Shown here piece after piece: positions 45,230-56,619 of a DNA stretch of 64,000 bases (positions are counted from its first letter, which is position 1; each line of letters opens with the position of its first letter). The translations under genes and the position numbers were made by a program. Origin of the DNA: Dipteronia dyeriana (taxonomy: Eukaryota > Streptophyta > Magnoliopsida > Sapindales > Sapindaceae); assembly GCA_032871835.1 (NCBI GenBank), contig CM065295.1, positions 64,353,687-64,417,686 on the forward strand, read 5' to 3'. Under the pieces are notes generated by a model. It made no database searches and had not been told where the DNA came from. It saw nothing but the letters and a program-made list of their open reading frames with translations.

Positions 45230-46196
45230 TGTTAGAAAATTTTATGATAAACTCTCATTTTGAAAGCATAAATTGAGTATGATAAATTCCATAGAAATTG
45301 AAGATTAAAGTGCATTTGAATTCTCCTCCATGAGAACTTCGAAATGGTATACTCAAATTCACAAAATGGTTAATGGGTTAATGAGAAATTGAGTCTCAAA
45401 GTGGACCCATTGTATAGGGATTAAAATGAATCCCACATTGCTTAGGAAAATCATTTATATGTAGTTTATAAGTGAATGTGTGATATGAGCTATCAACATG
45501 TGTGGCATAGAGGCTCTCTCTCGCGTGCGCATGGGGGGTGCAAATCATGGACCCCGAACCTTCGAATGCATGACTCGTTTGTGGGCATGACCTGTAGACA
45601 CGAATGCCACTCCGATTGGACCGTGAGAGTCCAGTTGATCTTTTGCCACTTCTCTAAGTCAATATTTTTTTATTGTGATGAATAAGGAAAGTTTTAATTG
45701 TTTGGATTCTGATTTCTTACATGATCACTAAGAATACAGAATCGGTTTTAATTAGAAGTAAATCTTTTTGGAGAATATTATCTAATTAAATTATTTCCTT
45801 ATTAAATCAAAAACGTAATTTTCCAAAATAATCCTGAACTAATCTCAAAACCCAAGTGTTTCGGTTTGGATATATAATAGCTCTAATATTCTGTTCAGAC
45901 TACCGAAATACAAAAATTGAGCAGCCGAATTCCTACCTTCTTCTTTGTTTTCTTGGTAAGTTTATACTCGATTTGAGTTCGCCGGTAGTGGTGTGCTTAA
46001 ACCTACCACTGTTGAACCGTTGTATCTTGGGAGACAATCGCCTAATACACATACGGTGTTGTTCGGTGAAATTATCTTAAGGACACCATATGAAACACGG
46101 GCCTCGGTTCTAAAATTATTTCTAAGGTGATTTTCTTGTATTGTTGCTTTTTGATTTCCAGATACCAGCCACGTTTGTTTTGGAATTACGAATTAT
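45230..46196 (+). repeat. Copia 1 3' LTR
   Basis: Starts TGTTAGAAAATTTTATG after the polypurine-like tract. A TATA-like GATATATAATAG lies at about 45867-45880. The last 140 bp match 38645-38795. The far end is uncertain because similarity to the 5' copy stops near 46196, where transposase-like sequence begins. Confidence 0.8.
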
Positions 46197-46199
46197 AAA

Positions 46200-47824
46200 A
46201 AAATTCCAGCCACCCGTCAAGAACCACCAGCAATTCCAGCCACCCACCCAACTTCACCTCCAAATTCATATGCCCCAACAATCACATATGAAAATGAAGT
46301 CACATCAGCAAGGACATGTGTATGTGCTCCTACACCTACAGTTGCACCTACTCATACACTACGAACATCGTCAAAGAAATAGAATCTTAAAAAAAAAAAG
46401 AGGTTCTCCTCTCATAGAAGAAGATCATGCTGGTAATAAATATCTAATTTTTGTTTTGTTTTTATTATCTTTTTTAATTTTAACTATGTATAACAAGTTA
46501 CTAAAATCATGTGTGTTAAAAATTCTGATATAGAGTTTGAAACTAAAACAAATACGATATTACACGAGGTCTGGATTTATAAAAAAGAAGACGTTTATGT
46601 GAAATGATTGAGATAGATATCTTTACAAATGTAATGTGTGCCGTTGGAAAAAACTATCAGCTTTACGTCACTTATGTAGGATACACCGTTAGGGGATTTG
46701 CTCCGTTGCAAGTGAAGGTTGGTCGAAAATTCCAAGGGACAAAGTTGAAACCCTAATTCTTCGTGTTTGTGTAAGTGCAACACGTTTACAATGTTAATAT
46801 ATATTATGATTATTATTACTTGCTTAATGTATACTTTAAATTTGATTTTTTATGAAAAAATTCAAATTAAACACTAAACCTCATATGGATATGACATTTG
46901 AGGGGGATATGAAATGAAGGTATACTAGATAGTGTTATACATTACACCAAATATTTCTTGAATGTTAAGCTGGGGAATAAGCACTTGCAAATCCTCCTAG
47001 GGAAGTGGATGTCGATGATTGGAAATATCTTGTTAAGTTATGACAAGATGAAAGCTGGAAGGTTTATTTCTTAATTTAATAATTTTTATCAATTTCTGCT
47101 TTTTTCTTTGTCGTTACTAGTAAAGTTGTAATTTCATAACAAAAGTCAAAGGAACAAGGACAATAATAGTTAAATACAATTTACCCATTCTTTCGGGACA
47201 AAAGCATTCAGTTGTGTTAGATGAGAAAATGTAAGTGTTTATAATTATTTATTTTTATTTGTTAATATTAACATAAGACATTTATTCTCAAATGGTTTAT
47301 GATATTGTTCATATGATAGAAAAATCTTGAGGTTGGAGACTTGCCTAGTCGTATTGACACACTCAAGCTCACTCAATATGATGAAGAAAATAAGAAATGA
47401 ATTGATGATAATGCTAAAAAGGCTTACATAGGTGTTTATTTATACATGATAAGTTTTGTTATTTATTTGATTGTTTAATTGACTTATTGTTTTCGTGATT
47501 TTTTTTTTTGTGAATGTTGAATTGGATAGGCTTTGAACAAATTCTTCGGAGGAATTACAACATATGTCTGAAGATGAAACATATGATCACGTGCTTGGAG
47601 AGACTCCTTCATGCTATATACGAGGATTAGGAGATGCCCTCAAACACAAACCCTCTTCTAGAATGGTCGCACATAGACGTGCACAAGTTGAGGCAGCTAC
47701 AAGAAGAGCTGAGAAATGTGAGGCTCAATCTGCAAAACTAGTTGAGGAGTTAACAACCGTAAAGAATGAAATAGATGAGAAACGATCAAACTTTAATCAA
47801 CAATTGCTTGACATTCAATCTTAG
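46200..47824 (+). pseudogene. Plant transposase (Ptta/En-Spm, Transposase_24-like) remnant
   Basis: A Pro/Thr-rich start (PPAIPATHPTSPPNSYAP, 46220-46290) is followed by pieces separated by AT-rich, intron-like gaps: GKNYQLYVTYVGYTVRGFAP (46630-46700), EVDVDDWKYLVKL (about 47005-47045), LEVGDLPSRIDTLKLTQYDE (about 47330-47390), and the final frame 47564-47824 with LSEDETYDHVLGETPS, then a charged coiled coil (AQVEAATRRAEKCEAQ). The order fits plant En/Spm-associated transposase proteins. Stops, such as that after KLVKL, show decay. Confidence 0.6.
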
Positions 47825-48010
47825 CTTAGAGGTTGTGTCAAAATCTTTTACTTTTTGTTATTTTAGTTAATTTTCACATGACAATAAATCTATATAGAAA
47901 GTACAATTATATTTACTTAAAATAAAAATAATTCTATTTGTATATTGTTTTGGTTGCTCATTGGATAGTTTTTTTGCTTATGTTATTATGGACATACATT
48001 AGATAGTTTC

Positions 48011-48255
48011 TGTTGGGAATTTGACCCGATGAATGCGGAAGCAACATGCATAATTTTTTCTCATAACTTATAGTGCTTAACGCCTATAGAAGAAAATTAA
48101 GATAAGAAAAAAAATAAACAATCACATAACACAAGATATAAATGGAAAACCCTAAATCAAGGAAAATCTGTGGGTTGTCGATAATTTTTTTTTCATTATA
48201 TAATAAATTGTTACAATCATAATCTCTAGGATTCTCTCTTTTACAACCCAAACCT
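48011..48255 (-). repeat. Copia-type LTR fragment
   Basis: TGTTGGGAATTTGACC...GCGGAAGC, then AAATTGTTACAATCATAATCTC and GATTCTCTC, resembles the inner LTR end at 53839-54080 in layout and key words. Only one end is present, and it is followed directly by a different LTR-like sequence. Confidence 0.5.
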
Positions 48256-50420
48256 GTAAGGACCTCGATTTTATAATTGGCTTATTTCATGACAAACCAC
48301 ACCATTGGGGATGATTGTGTAATGGGTAGCTTAGGTCCTCATTGGCAAGCTTCAAAGCATCTCCATGACTTCAAGAGCAAAAGGTATATTCACTTGACTT
48401 TGCCTCTTGAAGAGTTTAGATGCACACACACACACCTCATGCATGCTTTGTTGATCTTGCATTAGTGTTGATATTGTTTATATGTGTGCAACTCTTCACA
48501 ATCACACTTGCACTTCATTTATATATTTAAGTGTGATATTGTGTTGTGTTCGTGCTTGCACGATGATGTGCTTGTTTTAGCGTGTTGAGTGACCAAATGA
48601 GAAGGTCTCATTATTCTCTTGGTTTGGTTATATGGAGTAAGGTGTCTAGTTCCAAAAGAGTGTATTACAATGATTTAAATGTTTTTTTCAAAACTGACAT
48701 TTGTATGTTCTTATGAGCATATCTTTTTATACAATGATTAAAAATCAGTTTTAAAATTTTTTGTACAAACTAGACACCTATACCTTTCCAACAGTATATT
48801 ATTCGTAATATTTCATGACCGTTTGGATTGGTTTTGAAATCTCCAAAGTGACCATGAAAACAGAGCAACTCTGTTGTTGTCTGTTTCTAACTTTTGGTCA
48901 CTCAAATGACCATATTTTTTTTTCACTCATCCAAATCATATTTTGTAAATTGTATTAGAAAGTAGATTTCCATACCTTTCTAACAGTATATTGTATGAAA
49001 GGTTTGTATGACGTTTGGTCATGTTTCGGGTCGCTCGAAGCTCGAGCTATTGTGTTGTCAAGCGTGTAACGCGGTCTAGACCACTTTTGGTGGACATGCC
49101 TAGCCAGCGACCTAGGCAGCGGTAATGTCCAGCCATGCCATGCTGCCTGGACAACTGCTTAGACGCTTGTCTGGCCAGCTGTATGCACAGCAATCATGAC
49201 GGGATTTCGTTTCCCATGCCTAAAACGACACTGTTTTCTCTAGGGCTTGTATATATTTGTTCTCTTCTTCTTCCTTGCCTCTTTAGAGCCCAAAGAACAC
49301 AATTTTAGAGTGAGAGAACCTTCATTAGATAGAGAAAGCTTCAAGCTTTGTTTTTAACTCTTCAAACCTAAAACTAATCATCCTTTCATGAAACAAACAT
49401 CATCTAGCTACATCTAGGATGTTTCTTAGCGTGGGTCTTCATCAACACATGTAACTTGGTAAGTAGAACACCATCTTCATCATTCTTGTGTTATAGCATA
49501 ACAAGATATCTCCTGTATGACTTGTATGCCTCTAGATTAGGATTTTTATTACAAGTAGAGATTGTTGTTGATGTTTGGGTTGTTGTATTGTGATAGCTTG
49601 CATAATTAGATTGTTTTACCTAAATAACTAATCTATATATGTTCAAGTAAGCTTAGTTGATGATTAGGATTGCCTTATGCATTTAGTCTAGTTCATGAAC
49701 ATTTATGTGTATGCCTCATTAATTGTATTTATTGATTGCAAATATATTGCCCTTGATTATATGTTGTGACAACTTGTGTTGGTTGGACTTTTATTAACAT
49801 TTAGGTTGCTAGAATCCTTTTGTATCTAATTGAGTCCTTATATATGGGCATGTAGGCATTGTTTGATAACTAGGCTATTGTATTGCATTATCTACACCTA
49901 GTTAAGCATTGTATATTTGGTCAACATATTTTGCATTGAGCATTCACTGATTGTTCACTTAGACCATATACTCTTCATAGAGTCAAAGTCTTGTGGCTTA
50001 TAGGTGAAGTTGCACAAGCAAGTCAAGTCTTGCAACCATTGGCAAGCTATTGGTCTGGTGCCACAGTAAAAGGCCCTAGGGGTAGAGTAGAAGGTGCTCA
50101 CGATAGGAGTAGTGGATCAGGGGATATCACTAGAGACTAAATCAATAGTGGTGAGTGGTAGTGGCCATAGCCTGAGGTTGTCGAGAGTGAGAGTTCGAGT
50201 ATCACTTGAGGGTATAACATTTTTCTCATATAATGGATTTCTGCGATGGAGTGTGGCACACTTAACTGCCCATGATTTTTTCCATTTGGAGGGTTTCCAC
50301 ATATACATCTTGTGTTGTTTATATTTCCTCACTTTACACTTGATTTTGTATGTTTGTTTTATTAGGTGAATTTTGAATATTGACTAATCAAGAAAAATTG
50401 GTAATTGACTTGATGAAAAC
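48256..50420. mobile_element. LTR-like repeat, possibly solo
   Basis: Begins TGTAAGGACCTCGATTTTA, a common LTR start form, and AAACC precedes both its start and a site at 50416-50420. A TATA-like TTGTATATATTTG near 49246 is followed by a CT-rich leader. There is no coding sequence. Because the right end is not CA, the boundary and the solo-LTR idea are weak. Confidence 0.35.
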
Positions 50421-50425
50421 CTATT

Positions 50426-50439
50426 CCCCCCCCCCCCCC
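50426..50439. repeat. 14-base poly(C) tract
   Basis: A pure C run at the left edge of a copia LTR fragment, like the one at 38620-38638. Confidence 0.85.
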
Positions 50440-50865
50440 TAAAGTTTTTATAAAAAAGAAATATTTTTCCTTCAAGCACAAGACTTTCCTATTTCGCATG
50501 AAGACAAACTATTTTTTCTTTTCAAATAAGTACAAAAACTTCCAGAAGTAAACCTATCCTATTTTCACGCAACATTCCTGATCTGGGAAAAATTCACCCT
50601 TACCTTGGTTTGCAACCCGCACCCAGAACAGTGGAAGGCCACTGGAGTCCACCGCTCAGAATACCGCGGTTGATGCCTTTTGTCTCTGCCGCGATATGCA
50701 CCATTCTCTACTCACTAGAGTTTACCGTTGTCTGCCTTCTGCCTATGCATGTGCCTGCACCGCGGTCCGTGTCGCGGTTACTTACAGAATTTGTTTCTTC
50801 AATTCTTCTTTAGTCTTCAAGCCTCCCTTAATCACGATCTTCTATTTGCAAACGATTCCCACATC

Positions 50866-52560
50866 TAGGGGTGGGCACTAAGTTTTGAAATGAATCAAAC
50901 CGAACCGAACCAAAAAAATGGTGTTCGGTTCGATTCGTAGAATGAATTTGGTTTAAACCGGTTCAAAAAATAAAAAATCGAAATTGTTTTGGTTCAAACC
51001 GGTTTAGTTTCTCAAAAACCGGTTTGAACCGATTAAACCCCCTATATAACTTTAAAAAAACCTAACACACTTTTTCTCTTTCTTTCATTAATTCATTGCC
51101 TTCTAATCTCCTCCTGCCGATTTCTCTACTTCTCACTTTCTTAGCTCTCCCATCTCTTCCTCGTCTCCTTCACCGCTTTTCTCTTATCTGTTAGTCTCCG
51201 ATCTACTCGTCTCCTTCGCCGCTCGTCTCCGATCTGCTCGTCTCCTTTGTTGTGTGTCTCCGATCTGCTTTGTCAATTGTTCAAATAAGGTTTGTCTTTT
51301 TTTTTTCTAATTTTATTTGTCTTATTATTTTTTATTTCACATCTGATGAATGATGTGTTTGTTCGATTTGGTCTTTACACGTCTTCTTCTCCAGCCAAAG
51401 CTTCAATGAGACAACTTTCAGCTCGTCCGATCTGCTCTTCTTCAACTCGTTTGATTGCTTCAAAGGTTAGTTACATAGTTGTTGTCACTTTCTTATTGAT
51501 CAATGAAGGCATGAAGCTATTTCTTTTATTTCATATTAAATTAAATAAAGGAAAAAACAGACAAGAATGAAAATAAGTTAATAACAATTTTATTCTTATT
51601 TAGTTATTTAAAAAAAAATGAGTAGAGTGAAATGTTGATATAATTGTGCTTTGGGCTGTGGCATCGTGATATTTAAAAAAATTAGTTGCCTTGTTGATAT
51701 AATTTTATCTTTTTGTCATTTGTGAATATATGATGGTGTTGAATGTTGATTGTTTGTCAATTTTGATGTTCTGCAAACAGTCAAACAAGTTTGAATCTAG
51801 TTCCAACTTCCAATTGAAGAATTTTTTTGAAGCTTACTTTGTTATTTGTATTTGAAAACAGTCTTAAAACACTCATGACTCATTGATAGTCATGCAGACT
51901 TCCATGGATGCAAGTATTTTATTCTCTTGTCATTACTAATTAATATTTTATTTATGAGTACAAAAGTCAGGAAGTCAGATTTATTTTATTGTCATAATTG
52001 TATTTTCTGATTGGTATTATTTTACTGTTATTAGTAATTAATTAAGTGATTTGGAGTTTTTGTTTTTGTTGTAATTTTGATTTGGATTGTAATTTTGATT
52101 TGGAGATTCGATTTGGATTGTAATTTTTATTTGGATCTTGAATTCGTGATTTAGAGTTTTATCTTTGAAAATTGAATTTGCTGCAATACTACATATTCAA
52201 TGTGATTTTTTTGAAAGAATTATAAATTAAATTTTATTGGTTATGTATGATTTGGTTTTTTTTTGGGCTTGGACTAATAAAATTTATAAACATTTGGCCC
52301 AAAATTAGAATCCAACAAGTCAAAAACCCATCAAATTTAAGAATATATTAAAAAAGATTAATTAAGCCCATCAAGCCAAGAAGGCCCATTAGGTCCAAAT
52401 ATGAAATCAACCGAACCGAACCGATTAAAATAAATTCAGTTCAGTTCGGTTCGGTTACCATTTCTTATTCGGTTTAAACCGGTTCACTTTTAGATAAACC
52501 GAAATATTTTCGATTCAGTTCGGTTTTACCCAAAACCAAACCGAACCGTGCCTACCCCTA
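50866..52560. mobile_element. hAT-like element with CCGAA repeats and exon-like interior
   Basis: The ends TAGGGGTGGGCAC and (complement) TAGGGGTAGGCAC are near-perfect inverted repeats. They are flanked by the 8-bp duplication CCCACATC (50858-50865) and CCCATATC (52561-52568). Subterminal GGTTCGGTTC/CCGAACCGAA arrays lie at 50900-51040 and 52405-52550. The interior is 1.3 kb and begins with a CT-rich, UTR-like stretch containing repeated GTCTCCGATCTGCTCGTCTC (51180-51270). An exon-like open piece and a GT donor-like site follow (51380-51470). No transposase is present. It is a larger relative of the element at 5717-6437. Confidence 0.85.
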
Positions 52561-52967
52561 CCCATATCTCCAGGAAGACTCTGCATTGGTTGAATCCCGT
52601 TTGATAACCATTGAAATTATGAGCCATACATAACAACCCTCCCTTACGGTAAGAATTCTCAACAAAACATTTTTTCACAGCTACGACTCTCATTATCGAG
52701 AATCAACATACCTACCACGAGGGATAATCACTTAGGAACACCAATCCTAAGATTTCACCAGCACATGTCGAAATTTACCTTGCTGAAATTGTGGTGCAAC
52801 TCCTCACGTTAGGTTCCCTAGAGTTCGTTCAGCTATCGACATCTTTGTCCACTCACACCTTGCATCACCTCCTATCCAATACTCGTTCATAATTGTTTTC
52901 CCGTAATCAATAACACACCCTCTTTCATGGCAACTAGCGGTCTTTCCATGAGGATATTTATACCTCT

Positions 52968-53793
52968 TTAAAGGAAATCACTATAGTCAAACTCAAAAAA
53001 GATGATTTCTGGATCCCTCTCTTTGAACCCTTTAGCTGCATTTGTCTTCTTATTTTGACAATCCTTCCTAACATGTCTAGACTGTCCACATTCCCAACAA
53101 GTGTCTTTCTTCTTGAAGCCTCTCTTCTTCCTATCAACCAAAGTAGCAGAGTTATCACAAGTTTTACCTTCACTCTTTAGCCTTCGTTCCTTAGAGATTA
53201 GTTTAGTTTTTCCACATCTCCAAAACATATGATTGAACACCCATGCATCAAGATTGGCTTCATGTACGCATAGGATGGTGGAAGAGACCGGATGAATCTT
53301 TATCCTTTGTCTTTTTCATCAATCTTCACTCCAACTAACTCTAATTCTAAATAAATTCATTAAGCACTCCCAGATGATCGAAATTTTTCATACCTTCAGT
53401 CATCTGTAGCATGTAAAACTGCTCATTTAGGTAGAATCAGTTGCATATGGTTTTTGCTTGATATTATTCGTCAAGTCTCTCCCAAAGTTCTTTCACTGAA
53501 TATGTTCCATTAATATTTGCAAGAAAATTCCCGGTTAGACACAATCGTATCGCACTTGCAACCCTCTCGACCAAATCCTCCCAATCATCATCGCTCATCA
53601 TAGATTTTCCAGAACTAGTATCAATTGTTTCTATGATAGAATCTCCAGAGCCTTTAGGGTTTTCAAGGGTTGATTTGCCCTTCAACGCCTCGCGTAATCC
53701 CAGTTGGATTAAAATATTTTTTACTTGAACTTGCCACTGGCCAAAGTTGATCTTCCCATCCAATTTCTTCATATCAAACTTCATTCCAGACAT
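52968..53793 (-). pseudogene. Copia 2 gag
   Basis: The N-terminal frame 53464-53793 starts MSGMKFDMKKLDGKINFGQW and contains DDDWEDLVERVASAIRLCL and VKELWERLDE, the copia gag (UBN2-type) signature. The C-terminal piece 52968-53240 holds the zinc knuckle CWECGQSRHVRKDC (CX2CX4HX4C), followed by Lys-rich sequence. About 220 bp between them are out of frame with stops. Gag would coat the RNA in the particle. Confidence 0.83.
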
Positions 53794-53838
53794 AAGTTTG
53801 TTGAACTGCTATAGGCAACCAGAGGATCTGGTACCAGT

Positions 53839-54480
53839 TGTTAGCAAGTACTCAATCTCGAATACTATGCACACGGAAGCGTTGCCAGATAGCACAAACA
53901 AACAACATTATCAATGAAGAAATAAATAAATAAGATAAAAGAAATAAGCACGAATCTAAACACACAAACGCAAAATTTTTACATGGAAACCCAAATAGGG
54001 TAAAAACCACGGTCGGGTCAAGAAAACCATAGAAAGTTCCACTATATAGCAAATTGTTACAACCACACACTCAAGATTCTCTCTCTAAAATACCTCAAAC
54101 TCAATTACACTTAATGCTCTATTGAGATCTCTCTAATATTTGTTATTTTGCTCCACAGACAATTATGTAGTTATTATGGTCTATTGATATGAATTACATG
54201 GAGTTTAAGATAAAGGAAAATCTTACTCATATATGAACAAGAATTACTTGTTCTACATAAATACTATTTTCTAATTTATGACAAGTCTTCTTGTGAAGAA
54301 GAAATCTTTTTCCTTCGTACACAAGACTTTCCTATTCCGCATGAAGACAAACTCTTTTTTCTTTTCCGTTAAGTACAAAAACTTCCAGAAGAAAGTTTTC
54401 CTATTGTCGCACAACATTCTCGATCTGGGCAAAATTCACCATTACCACAGACTAGGCCGCCATTTGCAACCCGTGCACAT
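53839..54480 (-). repeat. Copia 2 5' LTR
   Basis: On the plus strand it begins TGTTAGCAAGTACTC and ends near TGCACA. The inner side abuts the PBS. The outer 190 bp are shared with 50445-50635. Its outer limit is estimated from where that similarity ends. Confidence 0.7.
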
Positions 54481-55559
54481 CAGTTAAGTCTCGTTTGATT
54501 TACATTGGGTTCACTTGAGAGTACGAGTTAAAATCTCACAGTTTCAACACTTATTTGAAAATGAGAAGGTATATTTTTAATCTTGTAATTAAGTTTATAT
54601 ATTTATTTTTTTGCTATTATCAACAAGCAAAATTTCTTTAAGACATTTTAGTTTTATCAAAGATTTTGGTTAATGACATGTATTGAAACTTGAATAATAA
54701 GTTGTATAATCTAAATATCATTTATTTGGTATTATTATAGGCCTTACAATTGTTATAACTCGAAAAGATAAAATTAGATGTATTATTTGTTGTTGAAATG
54801 AAATCTTTCGTGCACGAGTTTTTATTTTATTTTATTTTATTGTCTTTTAGTGCTTCATTTTTACATATTTTCGATCTTTGTTGGAATAATGTTTTTTTTT
54901 CTATTTTTGTTCCATTTCCTAATGCTCAAGTAAAATTTGGTGAAATGATATTTAATTTCCTATAAATAGATAATGTATGATTAATTGTTTTTGTTGTCTT
55001 ACTTTTCAATTCCTTTTAACTTTATGCTTTGATTTTTTTCTTAAACTAATTATAATAGTTAGAATATTGATTACATAACTTTCTTTAAAATTTTACTTTA
55101 AATAATTGCTACATGCTTATTTATTTATATCAAAAATAATATTTGTTTTGTTTTGTTGTTATTTATTTATTTATTTATTTTACAGGTAAATGAATTTTTG
55201 CTTATGTTCAGGGTACACATCTTTCAATCATAGTTGGAGTAAAAGTACTTTGTGAATATTTAATACTCTCATATTATCATTTTGGGATGTTATATTTTTA
55301 TCGGTCACTATTAGCTTATGTCAATGACTTGATCTTTTTATCGTAATTGAAATTAAAAATTTATGTTGGATATATTTTGTGTTTTAATTAGATTTTTTGG
55401 ATGTGGATATTAATTGATTTTTGAGATTATATTGTTTTAAGATTCATATTGACTTTATATAACTGATTTTAAATTTTAATTATGCATTTCTATTTTAAGA
55501 AATTATAAGTTAAATTTGTCATTCAATTTCCTTTTTCTGTTTTCTTTTTACAATTATTT
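54481..55559. other. AT-rich spacer
   Basis: Very AT-rich, with TATTT/ATTTT microsatellites near 54830 and 55160-55185. No gene or element boundary is recognised. Confidence 0.45.
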
Positions 55560-56153
55560 ATTGTAATTATTATAGTGACAATTTAGTGACCAAAATATAT
55601 AATTAAATGTCTTTGATGACTAATTTAAATTATTATAGTGGCCTAAAATTTCATTATTAATTGTAGTCTTTAGTCATATATGTATATATAGTTAGTTACA
55701 AAATTTTCATTACTAGAAAAAAAAAAATTAGTGACCAACTGGAGTATATTTGTGACATTATATGGTATGGCTAAAAGAAAACTAAAAGACTAATGAATGG
55801 ATTTGGTAACAAAATTTGTTAATTTTCATTGCTCAAAATATTAGTTACTAATTTTAATATTATTTTTTAGTAACCAAATCCTCATTACTAATTATAGAGC
55901 TCTTTAATAATGAAAAAATAAATAGCTAGTGACCAACATTACATTACTAATAAAAATCTTATTAGTTACCGATAACAATATATTTATGACCAGATTTTTA
56001 TTTCTAAAAGAGGGTTGTGAGTGACAAATTCCTCACTACTACTATTACTTTTTAAGACCAATTACATTATTTAGTATATATCTTTGACCTGTAAGAGATA
56101 AAAATATTGGTCACTAATTGTGATCTCTATTAGTTACTAAAAATGTTGAAAAT
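55560..56153. mobile_element. TAGTGAC-repeat element fragment (CACTA-like)
   Basis: Dense TTAGTGACCAA/CACTAAT motifs in both orientations, and ATTACTAGAAAAAAA near 55710, resembling the CACTACTAGAAAA end of some CACTA elements. It is related in style to 24960-27305. Its right side is cut by the copia 3 LTR. Confidence 0.45.
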
Positions 56154-56385
56154 TTATAAATTTATTTCCTTAGCTATGTGCAGATAGGAAATTTGTATAT
56201 TTGCTAATTTTCTCTATTTATTACAAGAAATAAATGATCAATAATTATTAGGGAATCTCATAATCTTAAGGATTAATAGAAAAGTCAAACCTCTTTAATT
56301 AGGCTTTCTTTTGTGCATAAATACCTATTATATACAGCTTTTGAGAATCAATTTCAGAAACAAGTTTCTTTTTCTTTTTTCCACA
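56154..56385 (+). repeat. Copia 3 5' LTR
   Basis: About 232 bp. It has a TATA-like CATAAATACCTATTATATAC at about 56317-56336 and ends CCACA directly at the PBS. The start is inferred from TGTTG after A5. Confidence 0.6.
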
Positions 56386-56619
56386 TGGTATTAGAGTTTC
56401 GCTTTCTAGGAAACTTTTTCTTGTCACCTTACAACCTTTATTGCTGAACCTTAAGCCTTTAAAATTCAACAGCCTTCATTGTTGATTAACCTTTTCTGGT
56501 CACCTACAACCTTCATTACTGAACCCTAAGCCTTGAAAAGTTGTCAATCTTCATTGTTGATTATCGGCCTTCATAACTAAACTCTTCACATTCATCACCA
56601 TTTTTTTCCTCTTTTCCTA

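Larger units (their letters stand above)
38645..46196 (+). mobile_element. Ty1/copia element with truncated 5' LTR
   Basis: The last part of an LTR at 38645-38850 repeats at 46058-46196. Between them lie a PBS-like TGGTGTCAAAATTCTGG (about 38850), gag, a degenerate protease, integrase, RT and RNase H on the plus strand. A polypurine-like GTGGAAGAT precedes the 3' LTR at 45230. The order IN before RT is that of Ty1/copia. The 5' LTR is cut next to the poly(C) run and the 3' LTR end abuts a plant transposase remnant. gag is interrupted by a 1.27-kb insertion. There are several stops and frameshifts. Confidence 0.88.
50440..54480 (-). mobile_element. Copia 2 remnant, minus strand, interrupted by a hAT-like element
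   Basis: An LTR at 53839-54480 is followed on the minus strand by a PBS (TGGTACCAGATCC, complement of about 53825-53837) and gag (52968-53793). An LTR fragment of about 190 bp at 50445-50635 matches 54290-54480. Between them pol is absent, and the hAT-like element 50866-52560 is inserted. It is therefore an internally deleted copia copy. Confidence 0.72.

Noticed and set aside
50094..50369. 91-codon plus-strand ORF
   Set aside because: No homology or motif; it lies in an LTR-like repeat with an overlapping ORF on the other strand.
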